A stretch of DNA of 64,000 nt from contig CM041292.1 in assembly GCA_023052935.1 (NCBI GenBank), positions 35,036,639 to 35,100,638 of the forward strand, in the 5' to 3' direction. The translations under genes and the position numbers were made by a program. The DNA comes from Piezodorus guildinii. Lineage: Eukaryota; Arthropoda; Insecta; Hemiptera; Pentatomidae. Positions 21,501 through 31,074 of the stretch are shown in pieces; within the stretch, counting starts at the first letter, position 1, and each line of letters starts with the position of its first letter. The notes beneath the pieces were generated by a model, which saw only the letters and a list, made by a program, of their open reading frames with translations, was not told the DNA's origin and made no database searches.

Positions 21501-24044
21501 ATTTCCCATCGCCAACTATTCCCGTCTGAAACCCGAAAACTCCTTTTCACCTTTCTAATATAAATCCACTTCGACTACTGCTGCACTGAATACAATGGTC
21601 TGGGAATCTCGAGGTAACAATAAAACGCTTACTTAATTGCTTTATTTGATTCAGCTTGGGGGTTCTGAGGTACGACCCCGTTTCCCAATTTTATAGCAGG
21701 TTTAGTTGGCTTTACCCTTCCAATCTTCGCAAGTAATTCCTTGTATCATACCTTTACCAAGCTATCCAACGCCTTCATCATACATTTTCTACAACTCGAA
21801 TGCTCTATCTATCTGTGTTATACACGCTCCAGTCTCAGCATCCATAAGTTATACAGATTCCGTTCTAATATATGTTAGGTCATTTCTCTCACTTTTGGTT
21901 TATTCTTTTCGGTAATCAACCTTTGTTATCGACCAATAAAAAATTACTCCCGTCAAATTTTGAAGTCTTACTTTTCAAGATACGTACAAATCGAAAAATA
22001 TATTTTTTAAAATTCCATCTGTCCGCCGTACTTTGTTTTGTTATGCCGTCATTTATTTTGTTATGGAGTTTATGGGTTTACGTGCGAGAGAGAATCAAAG
22101 CCTCAACTAGAAAATTATCACTGAATTCGGTCAACAAATATCGGAGATATAGATGGCATTTTGAGCAGTGGTGATTGGTAATGTCTTTCTTAAGCTATTT
22201 GATTAGTTTATTGCAATAAACGTAAGTTAATTGAATAAAAAAACTAAAATAAATTTTTATACATTATACCAATTTTTTTGTTCTCGTCGCGGTGTGCTGA
22301 TCCTAAAACTCTAAACATATTTATCTTTGTTTAGAATAACTATTCAGTCCTATAGCTAGATAATAACATCTTATTATTTTCATGTTTAACTAATTCCCTG
22401 AGAGGAGCTAGTATTTCTTTTATAAAATTTACAAATATTTGCACTTCAAGGGGTGAAGTGGGAAGGCGAAAGGTCACCCGTGATGTCACCTGCACTACAT
22501 AATTTATGTCAATTAATACAGTAATGGGGAGTCCGTGGCTAGCGAGCTAGTTTTTCATGCTGAAGGTTGTGATTTAAAATCCCAGTCCCGGAGGGACTTT
22601 TTATCAAGCATTTAATTAATGGGGATTCACTCACAGCCTCTCCCCCGGGTATGTGAGACCCGTCAGCCAAATGGTGGCCAATAAAAAATTAGGCGTCCGG
22701 AGTGATGACCGTCCTCTACTAAATGCATCGAGAATCTTTGAGTGGGGTTTACACCGCGAGGCCTAGGGCCTACACGGCCTGTCGCGCCACTGGAAAAATA
22801 AAATAGTGTAAGCAATGTTAAATGTACATAGAATTCTTAAATTAACTAAATAAACTGTTCATATAAAATAAGAAACAAATAAATCAGTAAAATTTCTATA
22901 TCTAATTTAAGGAAAAGAGTAGGTACTGAAAAACAAAACATTTACATTACCAAAATTATTAGTAGTATCAGATTTATTGGGAAAACGTGTCTTGCCTTGT
23001 AGCAGCATGTCAATGCTAGTATCGATATAGTACTGAAAACACTAGAAGAGGAATACAAACATCATATTATTTATTTAAATGATGGTCTAAGGAACATAAA
23101 AAACAAAATAGGAACGCTTACACAGCAACAATTCCAATAGGAAGTTGATAATAAACAAAAAATTCTTGAATGGAGTCACTGAAAAAAATTACAATTATTA
23201 TTTACTTTCATTACTACTTAAAATTAAGTCTTCATAATTTTTTCTATGAAATTAAATTGATATTTTAATTTTAGGATAAGAATATGAAACATATAAAATA
23301 TAAATCACATAAGTCTATATTGAGATCTTTCAAATCCAATTTTAGAACGGATTCGTGAGTCGGAATAACTTACTACGGCATAACGTTATGTACCCCCAGT
23401 AACCCAGCTTTATTACAGAAATATGCATAAATTGAAATTACTTTTATACTGAAAATACCTTCTAGGCTAGAGGTTCTAGGCAAATGGAGCAAATTATTAT
23501 GATAATTATAAGTATTGAGAAAAAAAATGTGGTGTGCGAAACACACGATTTTACTTATCTCCGTTTTTATAATCAATTTAAGAATTTTTTAAATACATTT
23601 AGAGAAGGAAATAAATTGTTAAAGAATTAATTAAATTGTATTTCCATGGGTTTTTTTAAAAATAATTTATTATATTATTATCTGCAAAAATCAGTTAGTT
23701 TTATCGATTTAACTCAGTTATTTTTGAAGATATGGAAAAAAATTAATGGAGTATTCTAATCAAGAAGCCGCAATTAATTATAATAAATTGATATTTTGCC
23801 TATATATTCGCCCATAACTCAGTTATATTTGAAGAGAGACATTTTTTTTTTTTTTTTTTTTTTTTTGGAAAAAAAACACACACACACACACACATACACA
23901 TATTTTTGCGCGACTTGTGAATTTGGACTCAGGTGACCCTGAAATCTGTATTTCCTTAGCAAACTGGAATTCGAAGATTTTCATGACTGCAACACTTTCA
24001 CTTACTGGAAGAAAAAAAAAAGTAGAAAATAAAAATTTAAATCT

Positions 24045-24122
<78 letters not shown>

Positions 24123-25427
24123 TATAACTCAGTTATTTTGGAAGATAGAGAAAAACTTATAAGAGTTTTCTAATCCAGAAACAGCGATTAAATGCAAAAC
24201 TGAAAAAAAGAAAAGAAAAGAAATTTTACCAATATATACGGCCATAGATCAGTTAGTTATGAAGATGCAGAAAAATGTCCATATAATTTTAGAATCAGTT
24301 CTAGTTGCTCGAATGCTCAAAAGAGCTTCGAATTTCCTACAAAACAAGAAAAGAATCGTTGAATTTGGTTCAGAAATAGCAGAGATGTATAGTTTTGAAA
24401 TTAGCAGTAATGATAGGCCATTTCCTTTTGAATTATGTATTGATTTTTATGTTACTTAATTGCCTGTAAACATCCACATAAACAATCATACCCTAGTACA
24501 GTTATTTGGAAATATTAAACCACAGTTCATTAAATTTTAGCGGTTTTGTTATTTTATCTTGACTATATGGATTCAAAACGACGGGTTGTAATGCTTTTAT
24601 AATAAAACATTTGTTTCATGTGTAAGATAAAAATATACAACACAATTGTGTTAAAAGAAACAACAACAAAAAAATACATAACTGTTACACTGCATCAAAT
24701 TTATTACTTTCTGATCTCAGGTCTAGGTCGAGCTGGAACGCAATGCGCATGCTCCAACAGATACTTTTTTGGGTACCGTTGGTTCTCAAACTGTTTGTTC
24801 CCACCTCGACTATTTTGTCAGTTGCGCATGTGCACTTTGTCGACACATGCTTTTTTAAGGGCCAGAATGTTCATGCGTTAGCAGGGCACAGCGCACACGC
24901 AGTAGGCGAAGTAGTCGAGATTGGAAGAACAAACTTTAGATCTCTTATTGGAATAAACGTAATATATCATCTTTATAACACATTATACACTAGTTAGATA
25001 TTTACTATTATTTGAGATGCTACAGATTTAGAATAATCATCACTCATAGGTATTAAAATAACCCTAAAATATACTTAATCAATAAACAACTCATGACTTA
25101 ACCTAACTTTTCAGCATATAACAACATTATTTGGATGAATATGGGGATTTGTAAGTCCATATGAACTGAAATTATCCCCGTAGCTCTATTATATCATATC
25201 TTATTAATTGTTTTTTTCTTGTAAGCTTGCAAAGCCTCAACATGTATACGTGAAAATGTTTATTATGTATATAATACATACTTGAATAGGGGGAGAGTGA
25301 TGATAGCCGCAGACACCATAAGCATGCCCCCGGTAATCATGAAAACCTTACACACGAAGCCCTTTCGGCGATCCTTATCCTCGGCCCATTCTATCCCGAC
25401 TTCATCAGGTTCTTCCCAGCCTCTCAT
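15443..25427 (-). CDS. Lifeguard/TMBIM-family membrane protein gene, six exons
   Basis: Joining 25,427-25,282, 23,178-23,122, 23,041-22,951, 20,458-20,333, 18,078-17,929 and 15,598-15,443 gives 726 nt, encoding 241 residues. Every junction is AG/GT and in phase. Seven hydrophobic segments fall at about residues 28-48, 57-77, 89-109, 116-138, 148-168, 173-194 and 214-236. Family landmarks seen are DRRKGFVCKVF before helix 1, an FPINLILL block, a YNT motif before helix 4, DVTGC after AKWGP, FDMQMIIGGRRE and EDEYILGAVLLFKDI. The two acidic residues placed like the BI-1 family aspartate pair are Asp195 and Asp222. Relatives modulate calcium leak and cell death at ER, Golgi or endosomal membranes; that role is inferred. 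The protein is divergent and lacks the Pro/Gln-rich N-terminus of many lifeguards. An in-frame TAA lies upstream of the chosen ATG, but an acceptor-like site also lies there, so a further 5' exon is possible. Confidence 0.85.
15660..16798. other. Intron 5 of the lifeguard-like gene, left part
   Basis: AT-rich, with GC-richer stretches at about 16,120-16,260 and 16,490-16,680 that I cannot assign. No coding signal was accepted. Confidence 0.4.
16799..17287 (+). pseudogene. LINE 3' remnant with zinc-knuckle-like C-terminus
   Basis: The frame reads QFLTGHEGFRAKLSGFRI, then LCPSCGVLESAEHVLL. This is the LTGHGxFRxYL ... CPxCxxxxExxEHVLxxC motif found after the reverse transcriptase in R1/I/jockey-type LINEs; the final cysteine is replaced by Lys-Pro. 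Similarity continues past a stop to about 17,060, and an AATAAATAAATA tail ends near 17,287. It lies in an intron of the lifeguard-like gene. Confidence 0.75.
17288..17928. other. Intron 5, right part
   Basis: Mixed AT-rich sequence with no recognised element. A short patch at 17,300-17,420 is richer in G and C. Confidence 0.35.
17929..18078 (-). CDS. Lifeguard-like gene, exon 5
   Basis: 150 bp between acceptor gtttgcag (after a pyrimidine run) and donor TTG|GTGAGT. It encodes LDVTGC, equivalent to the family's DFTGC, and helices 5 and 6. Confidence 0.85.
18079..19621. other. Intron 4, left part
   Basis: Three A runs occur at 18,090-18,190. About 18,780-19,290 reads like degraded transposon or coding sequence but without a family I can name. 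Open frames at 18,360-18,740 overlap on opposite strands and look spurious. Confidence 0.35.
19622..19803 (-). repeat. tRNA-derived SINE, family 1, lacking the tRNA-like head
   Basis: From the tail 'cttgtttatttatttaatat' through 'gagtacctgacatcgcacag' to 'gacggcgtaacaaatgattt', where similarity stops before the B box. It is a 5'-truncated copy. Confidence 0.8.
20333..20458 (-). CDS. Lifeguard-like gene, exon 4
   Basis: 126 bp between acceptor acattgcag and donor CCG|GTAAGT. It encodes TISYGLIAAMVSCRYNT, then helix 4, ending LAKWGP. The SCRYNT motif corresponds to the family's SS(Y/F)Y(N/D)T turn. Confidence 0.82.
20459..22509. other. Intron 3 of the lifeguard-like gene
   Basis: Mostly AT-rich. 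It includes repeat Y at about 21,122-21,240. Open frames at 20,904-22,174 show no family resemblance. Confidence 0.4.
21115..21240. repeat. Unnamed repeat Y
   Basis: 'catacagtgcatttttaacg', 'ttattcacctttaatgccct', 'gcaaaagaaggaaatattta' and 'tgtatgttttt' match, with divergence, 56,706-56,830 and 63,304-63,430. The class is unknown; it may be a retroelement 3' region. Confidence 0.6.
22510..22800 (+). repeat. tRNA-derived SINE, family 3
   Basis: It has a tRNA-like head ('tccgtggctagcgagctagt' with a diverged B box) and a body with 'ggggattcactcacagcctc', 'gtgagacccgtcagccaaat' and 'aaaaattaggcg'. It matches, in reverse, the copies at about 57,056-57,288 and 63,640-63,905. It lies in intron 3, sense strand opposite to the gene. 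Confidence 0.75.
22951..23041 (-). CDS. Lifeguard-like gene, exon 3
   Basis: 91 bp between acceptor tcttctag and donor TTG|GTAATG. It encodes the rest of helix 2, a cysteine pair (LTCCYK, matching the family's LACC), a basic loop and FPINLILLIIL starting helix 3. Confidence 0.82.
23122..23178 (-). CDS. Lifeguard-like gene, exon 2
   Basis: 57 bp. The acceptor ttttttcag precedes T|GAC and the donor is GT|GTAAGC. It encodes DSIQEFFVYYQLPIGIVA, corresponding to the loop after helix 1 (family pattern acidic-x-hydrophobic-xx-F) and the start of helix 2. Confidence 0.8.
23517..24035 (-). repeat. Diverged, rearranged copy of the ACTTTCACTTA-ended repeat
   Basis: The left end 'gtggtgtgcgaaacacacga' and the right part 'gcgacttgtgaatttggact', 'cctgaaatctgtatttcctt' and 'actttcacttactgg' match the family, with the (CA)n segment in place. 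The middle is shortened and has an extra T run. It lies in intron 1. Confidence 0.65.
24046..24118. repeat. (TA)n tract, about 36 units
   Basis: An uninterrupted dinucleotide run, self-complementary and so able to form a cruciform. It lies within intron 1. Confidence 0.95.
24119..25281. other. Intron 1, distal part, with GC-richer patch
   Basis: About 24,720-24,935 is GC-richer with several CG dinucleotides and GCGCATG/CATGCG repeats. It may be regulatory or a decayed element; I cannot tell. Confidence 0.35.
25282..25427 (-). CDS. Lifeguard-like gene, exon 1 (first coding)
   Basis: It encodes residues 1-48 plus two bases of codon 49. It starts MRGWEEPDEVGIEWAEDKD, followed by the family's basic DRRKGF stretch and helix 1. 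The donor is AA|GTATGT. A possible acceptor (ttttaaag) lies at about 25,441-25,448. Confidence 0.8.
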
Positions 25428-25447
25428 TTTCGAAAATGGTTCCTTTA

Positions 25448-26015
25448 AAACAATTAGAAAGGTATTTCCTTACAATTTCTGTTATAAGGTATAACGATTA
25501 TTAACTTAATCACAATATGTTTAAAGTTCAGAAGCAACTGACTATAACCAAAGTTATGTGAGGCAACCTTCGATAGAAAATAGCTTTGCATGAGTTGTAA
25601 TTTTTAAATATGCGCTTATATTTAACCTCTTCATTACCACTTTTACCATCATTGTGAAGGTTAAATTATGTTTAATTTTGAAGAAATGTTTTTTAGTATG
25701 AAACAGCTTAAAAAAATTAATTTTGTCAAAGTAATTAGGTTATTTCCCAAGCCTCCTAGAAATCTAACAGAACATGCGCATTACATTTTTATCGTTCCAA
25801 TAAATCCGAGACCAGAATCAGAAACTTGTTCCTACACAACTTCCGAACTGTAAGAGGGTTGCGCAAAGGACGGAAAACTAAGTGCGTGCGTAATCCTCAG
25901 AACACCGGCCAAATATTCGTTATTAGTCAAAGTCCGAACATATGCAGATAAGTGATAAGGAACGGTCTAAGAAGAAAAATTTATTTATTTACAATTTTTT
26001 TTTTTTTTTTGTTCT
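25448..26015. other. Upstream region of the lifeguard-like gene
   Basis: If the chosen ATG is right this holds the promoter and 5' UTR. No TATA-like element in convincing position and no additional exon was identified. Confidence 0.3.
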
Positions 26016-26672
26016 CCTCCCGCATCCAATCCTTACAATCCAAAATCCTAAATGCTCCTTACTTCGTCACAAATAAAATAATCCATAACGACCTTAACAT
26101 CCCATTCGTTGTAGACCTTTTTCGTATCAGATATACTACTTTCAACTCCAAACTCCCAACCCACATAAATCCTCTTGTCAGCAACCTCGCATATTCCTGA
26201 TAGCCCTCCGAGACGATTAAAAAGAAGATGGCTTCAGGACTACTAACTTAAATAAAAATTTAAGTTCTACCGCTGGGTAGTTTCTTTACAAGTCTTTTCA
26301 AGCCCTTTATTATAATTCAACTCTTTTACTGTATGTATGTTATATACAGTTGTAAAATTAAAAAAAAAAAAAAAAAAAAAACCTGTACCACTACAACCCA
26401 TGAAGGGTCTTGGGCTCAGTACATATAGAGATTCGTACTGTTTCAAGGCCAACGGCAGTGCAATGAGGTGATTAGGCCTTAATCGCGCTCAGCCGCCAGG
26501 TTTTTCCCCAATTAATTTGGATACCCACTTTATAGAGGCTGGGTCGGCCCCAGGAGGGTCTCCATATTCCGCCACAGCCGGGATTCGAACCCAGGATCCG
26601 GAGCACAGCAGACTAGCGCTCTATCCACTAGACCACGCCGCTCCCTTTGTAAAATTCAATAAAAATATAAAT
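26016..26672 (+). mobile_element. Jockey-like LINE 3' remnant carrying a SINE
   Basis: The frame reads RIQSLQSKILNAPYFVTNKI, then LNIPFVVDLFRIRY, the conserved C-terminal block of jockey-clade reverse transcriptases, which the 30.9-kb copy also carries. It ends PLVSNLAYS and a stop. The 3' UTR ('acagttgtaaaatt', 'caataaaaat') is interrupted by a T-tailed SINE at 26,360-26,646. Only the last ~60 codons remain. Confidence 0.8.
26360..26646 (-). repeat. T-tailed tRNA-derived SINE, family 2, complete
   Basis: On the minus strand it starts GGGAGCGGCGTGGTCTAGTGG (A-box-like GTGGTCTAGTGG) and has a B box GGTTCGAATCC, then a body, then CCATGGGTTGTAGTGGTACAGG-type sequence and about 22 T. It is flanked by 'ttgtaaaatt' (26,350-26,359 and 26,647-26,656). 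A T-rich rather than A-rich tail is unusual and shared with the copies near 1 kb. Confidence 0.85.
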
Positions 26673-27300
26673 AATTATTATTAGGAATTAATAAGTTATC
26701 TTAGGTACTCAATTATTATTTATGTTCATATTTTGTTTACATTTACTATATCTGTTGCGACCTGCAGATAGAGGCGGACAAACATAGGGAAGAAGAGGTA
26801 AATCAGCTGGCGATAGTTGGTTCTAATGGGAATAAAATGTATTTTTAATTTGTTATCCTTCTTGCCGAGACCATTGTTTTAAAGAATGGCTATCTCCATT
26901 GAGCTCGGATCTACCACATTCCGCGCCATTTGTCTAACAAACTTTTCTCCCCTTTTTTTTTTTTCTTTAAACTCTTACCCCCTCCCAGCCTCAGGCGGAC
27001 CTCCCCAAACCCTCCCCATCCACTCCTATCCCCCTTTTATCATTTTTATGGCCTCTTTTCTCATTCCTTTCCATTTCTTTATCAGCGGTTGGGAGTTTCT
27101 TTCTTTCTTTTCAAAAGAGACATTGGCCGAGAGACTGAGAAAGATAAGTAAATAAGTCTTGAAACTCTAGGAGTCATTCCCTCACTCCTGCGATATTCGT
27201 TATCTTCACCCTCGGCTCTTGTTTCTCCGGATGGATGATATTTAATGATCATTAGCGAGAATCTGACTGTATTGATCAATCTAGATTTTGATAATAATAA
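26673..27300. other. GC-richer, non-repeat island
   Basis: About 26,750-27,260 has long pyrimidine-rich stretches and GCTATCTC at 26,889-26,896, and resembles no repeat elsewhere in the window. Two overlapping open frames at 26,886-27,155 are low-complexity (Pro/Phe/Ser-rich) and not convincing. Confidence 0.45.
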
Positions 27301-27689
27301 TTATTTGTTTGTTTTTTCTGGTTGGAACATTTTCATTAAACATCCTGGTCATCAGTGCCAGATATATTTGTTTCAGAGGATTAATTGAAATGGGAGTAAA
27401 TTTGAGGTAAAAATACATTAAATCAAATTTATTATGAAAGAAGCACTCATTGATATCACCTCCATAAATATTTCAAGTTAGTAGGACTACTATTTTTTGG
27501 AAAATCGTAAAATGCATTTCTACATGAGCTAGACTTACACACTGTCCTTTTTGCGCGACTTGTTTCTCTTTTCTTCTTTAGTTGATTATCGGATTCGTTT
27601 AGCTTAAATATATAGATGTTTTTTCGTAATGCTAATCAGATGATATGGTTTATTTTATGTAATCTACTAAATTAAATGTACTTCAGAGA
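27301..27689. repeat. Probable older part of the following repeat copy
   Basis: Phrases such as 'tttagttgattatcggattc' and 'gtacttcagagaaagaaaat' resemble the middle of the ACTTTCACTTA-ended repeat, but divergence makes the left limit uncertain. Confidence 0.5.
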
Positions 27690-28092
27690 AAGAAAATTTA
27701 AAATGCGGCATTAGCCATGTCAGACAATTCCAATCAGGATAAATCCTACATGAAACTAAAGTTCATTAAATTTTACATCGATATAGGGAGTTTAATCAAA
27801 ATCGTTGGAGCTGTATTTGAGAAAATACAAAAGGACTTAATGAATGGTATAAAGTGGCTCTTCTGGTCAGCTGATTTTGATGAAAATGTTGCTGTAACAT
27901 CTCGGGCGTATGGTTGTCTTAAATATGAAATTTAAGTTTCATACGGCTTTATGTTTTGCGCTAGACTTATCACGCACGGAACACACGCTCAACTCACTTT
28001 TTGCTGGACTTGGTCATTTGCGCTCGGAGGACTTAAGAACGTAAATTTCCGTTGAAAACTGGAATTCGAATATTTTCGTGATCACAATATGC
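27690..28092 (-). repeat. Old copy of the ACTTTCACTTA-ended repeat
   Basis: 'ttacatcgatatagggagtt', 'tggctcttctggtcagctga', 'catctcgggcgtatggttgt' and 'tttccgttgaaaactggaat' align with the 42,221-43,100 copy in the same orientation. The (CA)n is lost and the terminal end is missing. Confidence 0.75.
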
Positions 28093-28119
28093 CTATTACT
28101 AATAGGCTTATTTAATCAT

Positions 28120-28440
28120 TTTGTGCACAAATATTGGAAAATATAAATAATTTAAGGAATAATTGAATTAATAACTGAACCTCAATGTGTGATATTGTAT
28201 AACACTATAATTTGATCAGAGTTTATACTACAAGCACTATGCAATATCCGACTAAACGCCCTCAGAGATAAAAAAAAAAAAATTACACGAAGTGGTGAAA
28301 TATTACCCGCATCTGCAGCCCTGCTCACGAGTTTTAATTTAGTATTGTTATCATGTAAGAGCTGAAATAAGATCGGGAATACTAATATCATTACAATAAG
28401 AGAACCATAATCAATATTTATAGTGTATCTTTTAAATGTG
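28120..28440. repeat. Unnamed repeat X, uninterrupted copy
   Basis: Matches both halves of the split copy at 6,545-6,804 and 10,708-10,770, giving the pre-insertion order ('gatcgggaatactaatatca', then 'ttacaataagagaacc'). No coding capacity and no obvious terminal repeats. Confidence 0.75.
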
Positions 28441-29068
28441 TTTTAAATAAAACGAAAGAAACAGGTTGATATAATAGATATAAAGAACTAGCTAATATAC
28501 AAAAAATATATAAGATAAGAAAATAGTCGATTGCATACTGATAAAAGTGTAGGGCCTACAGATATTTACATATTTTGTGATTATATACATTTGTTTATTT
28601 TTTAAAATGTAATTTGACTCTACCATTGTTAAAAACTGTACACTGTTAAAAACCTAGGAGTCACTTTAAATCAAAATCTGTCCTGGAATAACCATGTATC
28701 TGAAATATTCCGAAAATCTATTTCCTTACTTAAACAGCTCTATAGATTCCTTACCTTTAAAAACCCGTCAGCTACTTATTTCCTCTGTTACCGATGAACT
28801 GGAAACAACATTGAAACGTCTTATAAATTGTTTTATAAGATATATTTTTAGAGCCCGTAGACGTGACCATATCTCTGGGTATTATACTAAGTTAAAGTGG
28901 CTCTATCATTCTGTTCGACGGCTATATTTCCATGGTTCCTACCTATTCCAAACTTTAAAAAATAGAAAACCTTCCTATGTAACTGAACTCCTCACCCTCC
29001 GCTCAGACATCCATTCTTTAAACACCAGAATCCAATCAATCAATATTTATACCCCATCACATAGAACT

Positions 29069-29705
29069 ATCTTCATGATATTCATGTATCAGGGCTTACT
29101 TTTGAACACGTAGAGAAATTCAGGTATTTAGGTTTAACTATAACTAGAAAAAATGAAATCCAGGAAGAAATAAAGTTCCGGTTAAAGGTGGGAAATGCGT
29201 GTTATTATTCAGTTGCTAAGTTACTTAGTTGCGGCTTCTATCTAAAAACTTGAAGGTTAGAATTTATAAAACTATTATTCTTCCAACGGTTCTTTACGGA
29301 TGTGAAACGTGGCCGCTTACTTTGAAGGATGAACAACGGCTTAAGGTTTTCGAAAATAAGGTACTGCGTAAAATATTTAATCCGAAAAGAGATGAGGCCA
29401 CTGGGGGGTTTAGAAGGTTGCACAACGCGGAATTGCAGAACTTGTATCCTGTGAATATAATTGAGCTGATTACATCGCGGAGACTCAAATGGGCGAGGAA
29501 AGTTGTTGGGCTCGATGACGAGCGGATTCCGAGAAAGTTGGTATTTGCTGATCCGAAAGGTAGGCCGAAGCGTAGATGGGAGGATTGCGTTAAGGCTGAT
29601 CTCGGGGGCTTGGGCTTGAATGGTGACATTGAACGAGTCTGTGTAGGCGGAATTTGGTGGTATCGGCATCGAACCTTCGGGTTCGCTAAGCCTATTATTA
29701 TTTAT
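29069..29705 (+). mobile_element. 5'-truncated RTE-like insertion, 637 bp
   Basis: Bounded by 'catcacatagaact' (29,055-29,068 and 29,706-29,719). It contains the last ~190 codons of the RTE-like frame and ends with the stop and TTATTATTTA tail. The coding end is damaged: TGRRPKG is shortened to KGRPKRRWED, and a frameshift follows GLNGD. Confidence 0.9.
29229..29690 (+). pseudogene. RTE-like polyprotein C-terminus, frameshifted
   Basis: LLSKNLKVRIYKTIILPTVL through RRLKWARKVVGLDDERIPRK and GRPKRRWEDCVKADL match the intact frame at 7,253-10,162. The match starts about 150 bases upstream in another frame (TFEHVEKF equivalent), so at least two frame breaks are present. Confidence 0.85.
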
Positions 29706-30058
29706 CATCACATAGAACTGCATCCTTTCACAAATCCTTTCTCGTTCGCTCCTCATTATTTTGTAATCCCTTGCCTATTTCTACCGTAAAACCGTCTCTC
29801 TCTCTTTCAAACTCAACTCTTCCAATACCTCCTTGAATCTTAATCTTCCGTTCTATTGTAAATATAGGTACTCTGTTGTATAAATGTGTGTATATATAAG
29901 TGCGTGCTCCAAGTGTATATAAGTATGCAAAGATATATAGATGTATCAAATCTGTCGTTGTTTGTTTTTTATTTTAAAGTAACTGGACAATAGGTAATTT
30001 TTTGTTTTCATTGTTCTTAGGGGACATGGTACCAGAATAAAGATTTTTTCATTTCATT

Positions 30059-30885
30059 TTACCATTGTTTATTCTGTAATATTTTATGAATAAGATCTTA
30101 TAGCACTACTATTGTTGTCAAGCTGAGACAAATTGTATGTTTGAGGATACCTGTTGATGACTGCAGAAAATTAATATCTAATTCAAATATGTAATTTATG
30201 AGCGATTCTTATTTAGTTCTTAGAGGAAATATCATAGAGGTGCCATAACACATAACTGCTAAAATGGAGGAATTATGAAGAGACGATATCAGACGAGGGT
30301 GAAGAGACAGTCGTGAAGGGATTTATTATAATAGCCGGGAGGTGGGAGATAAGGAAGGGGTTGGAATGACCTAATCCTGGATTTTTGAGGGAGTGCGGGG
30401 GGGTATTTGTCAGGCTCTATCTTCAGGAGTCAGATGACGGGAGTGTATTGTGTCATTAGGTGTGATTAATTCCCGGCAGCTCCTTGGACTGGCCGGCAGA
30501 GATAGCGGCCAAATATTTAGCCTTCCTACCCCGCTCCTTGACAGATTAAACCCTCGGATGAATAATTCAATTGTCCCTGCCAAGGTCCAGGGGGATTAGG
30601 CCCATCTGAGCAGCTGAGATAGTCCTCCCGCAATATATTCACTCTACATGTCGGGCTCCTCTACCTCCCGTCTCCCTATATTTCCATCACCACTTCCCTT
30701 CAACACCTTCAATCGATTTCTAGAATGTCATCTCCAAGCTGCTCTGTGGGCGGGTACAATTTGAGAAAATTGTACCGAAATTTGGTAAGATTGTGTTAGG
30801 TCAGGCGCTATAGATGTACAATAAATGTCAAGAGTATTCGGAATTCATTATCATCCTGTAATTTAATTGATTTTAACTTAACTTT
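30059..30885. other. Non-repeat stretch with a GC-richer island
   Basis: About 30,230-30,760 is balanced in composition, matches no repeat here and carries GAGATAGC at 30,499-30,506 plus GAGATAGT at 30,616. No coding frame is convincing. Confidence 0.45.
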
Positions 30886-31074
30886 TTGGAATCCTCATAC
30901 AAAACTTAAACGATAAGAAACTGACCGACGTTTCCGACTACTTCAACACTTACTGGATAAACGCTCAAACCTTCCATTTTACTACAAAAGGCTCATCTTT
31001 ATCACCATCATAGGACCGATATGGAGTTACGGAGTTATGGAGTTAGCATTGAGTTAATCCTCAATGCTCCTTAT

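Larger units (their letters stand above)
28620..30058 (+). mobile_element. Decayed non-LTR LINE (I/CR1/L2-like) 3' end carrying an RTE-like insertion
   Basis: Frames read VKNLGVTLNQNLSWNNHVSE, then LPLKTRQLLISS, then HISGYYTKLKWLYHSVRRLY and NRKPSYVTELLTLRSD, the post-RT region typical of these LINEs, with frameshifts between blocks. The last coding block resumes after the RTE-like insertion (HPFTNPFSFAPHYFVIPCLF, stop at 29,788). An AATAAA-type signal near 30,037 marks the 3' end. The exact clade is not determined. Confidence 0.7.

Noticed and set aside
23917..24162. 81-codon frame with an Ile-Tyr repeat
   Set aside because: It is the translated (TA)n tract; same for the frames around 43.0-43.3 kb.
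26886..27155. Pro/Phe-rich 89-codon frame as a secreted protein
   Set aside because: Low-complexity pyrimidine tracts give open hydrophobic frames in two phases at once; no convincing signal peptide cleavage context or exon structure.
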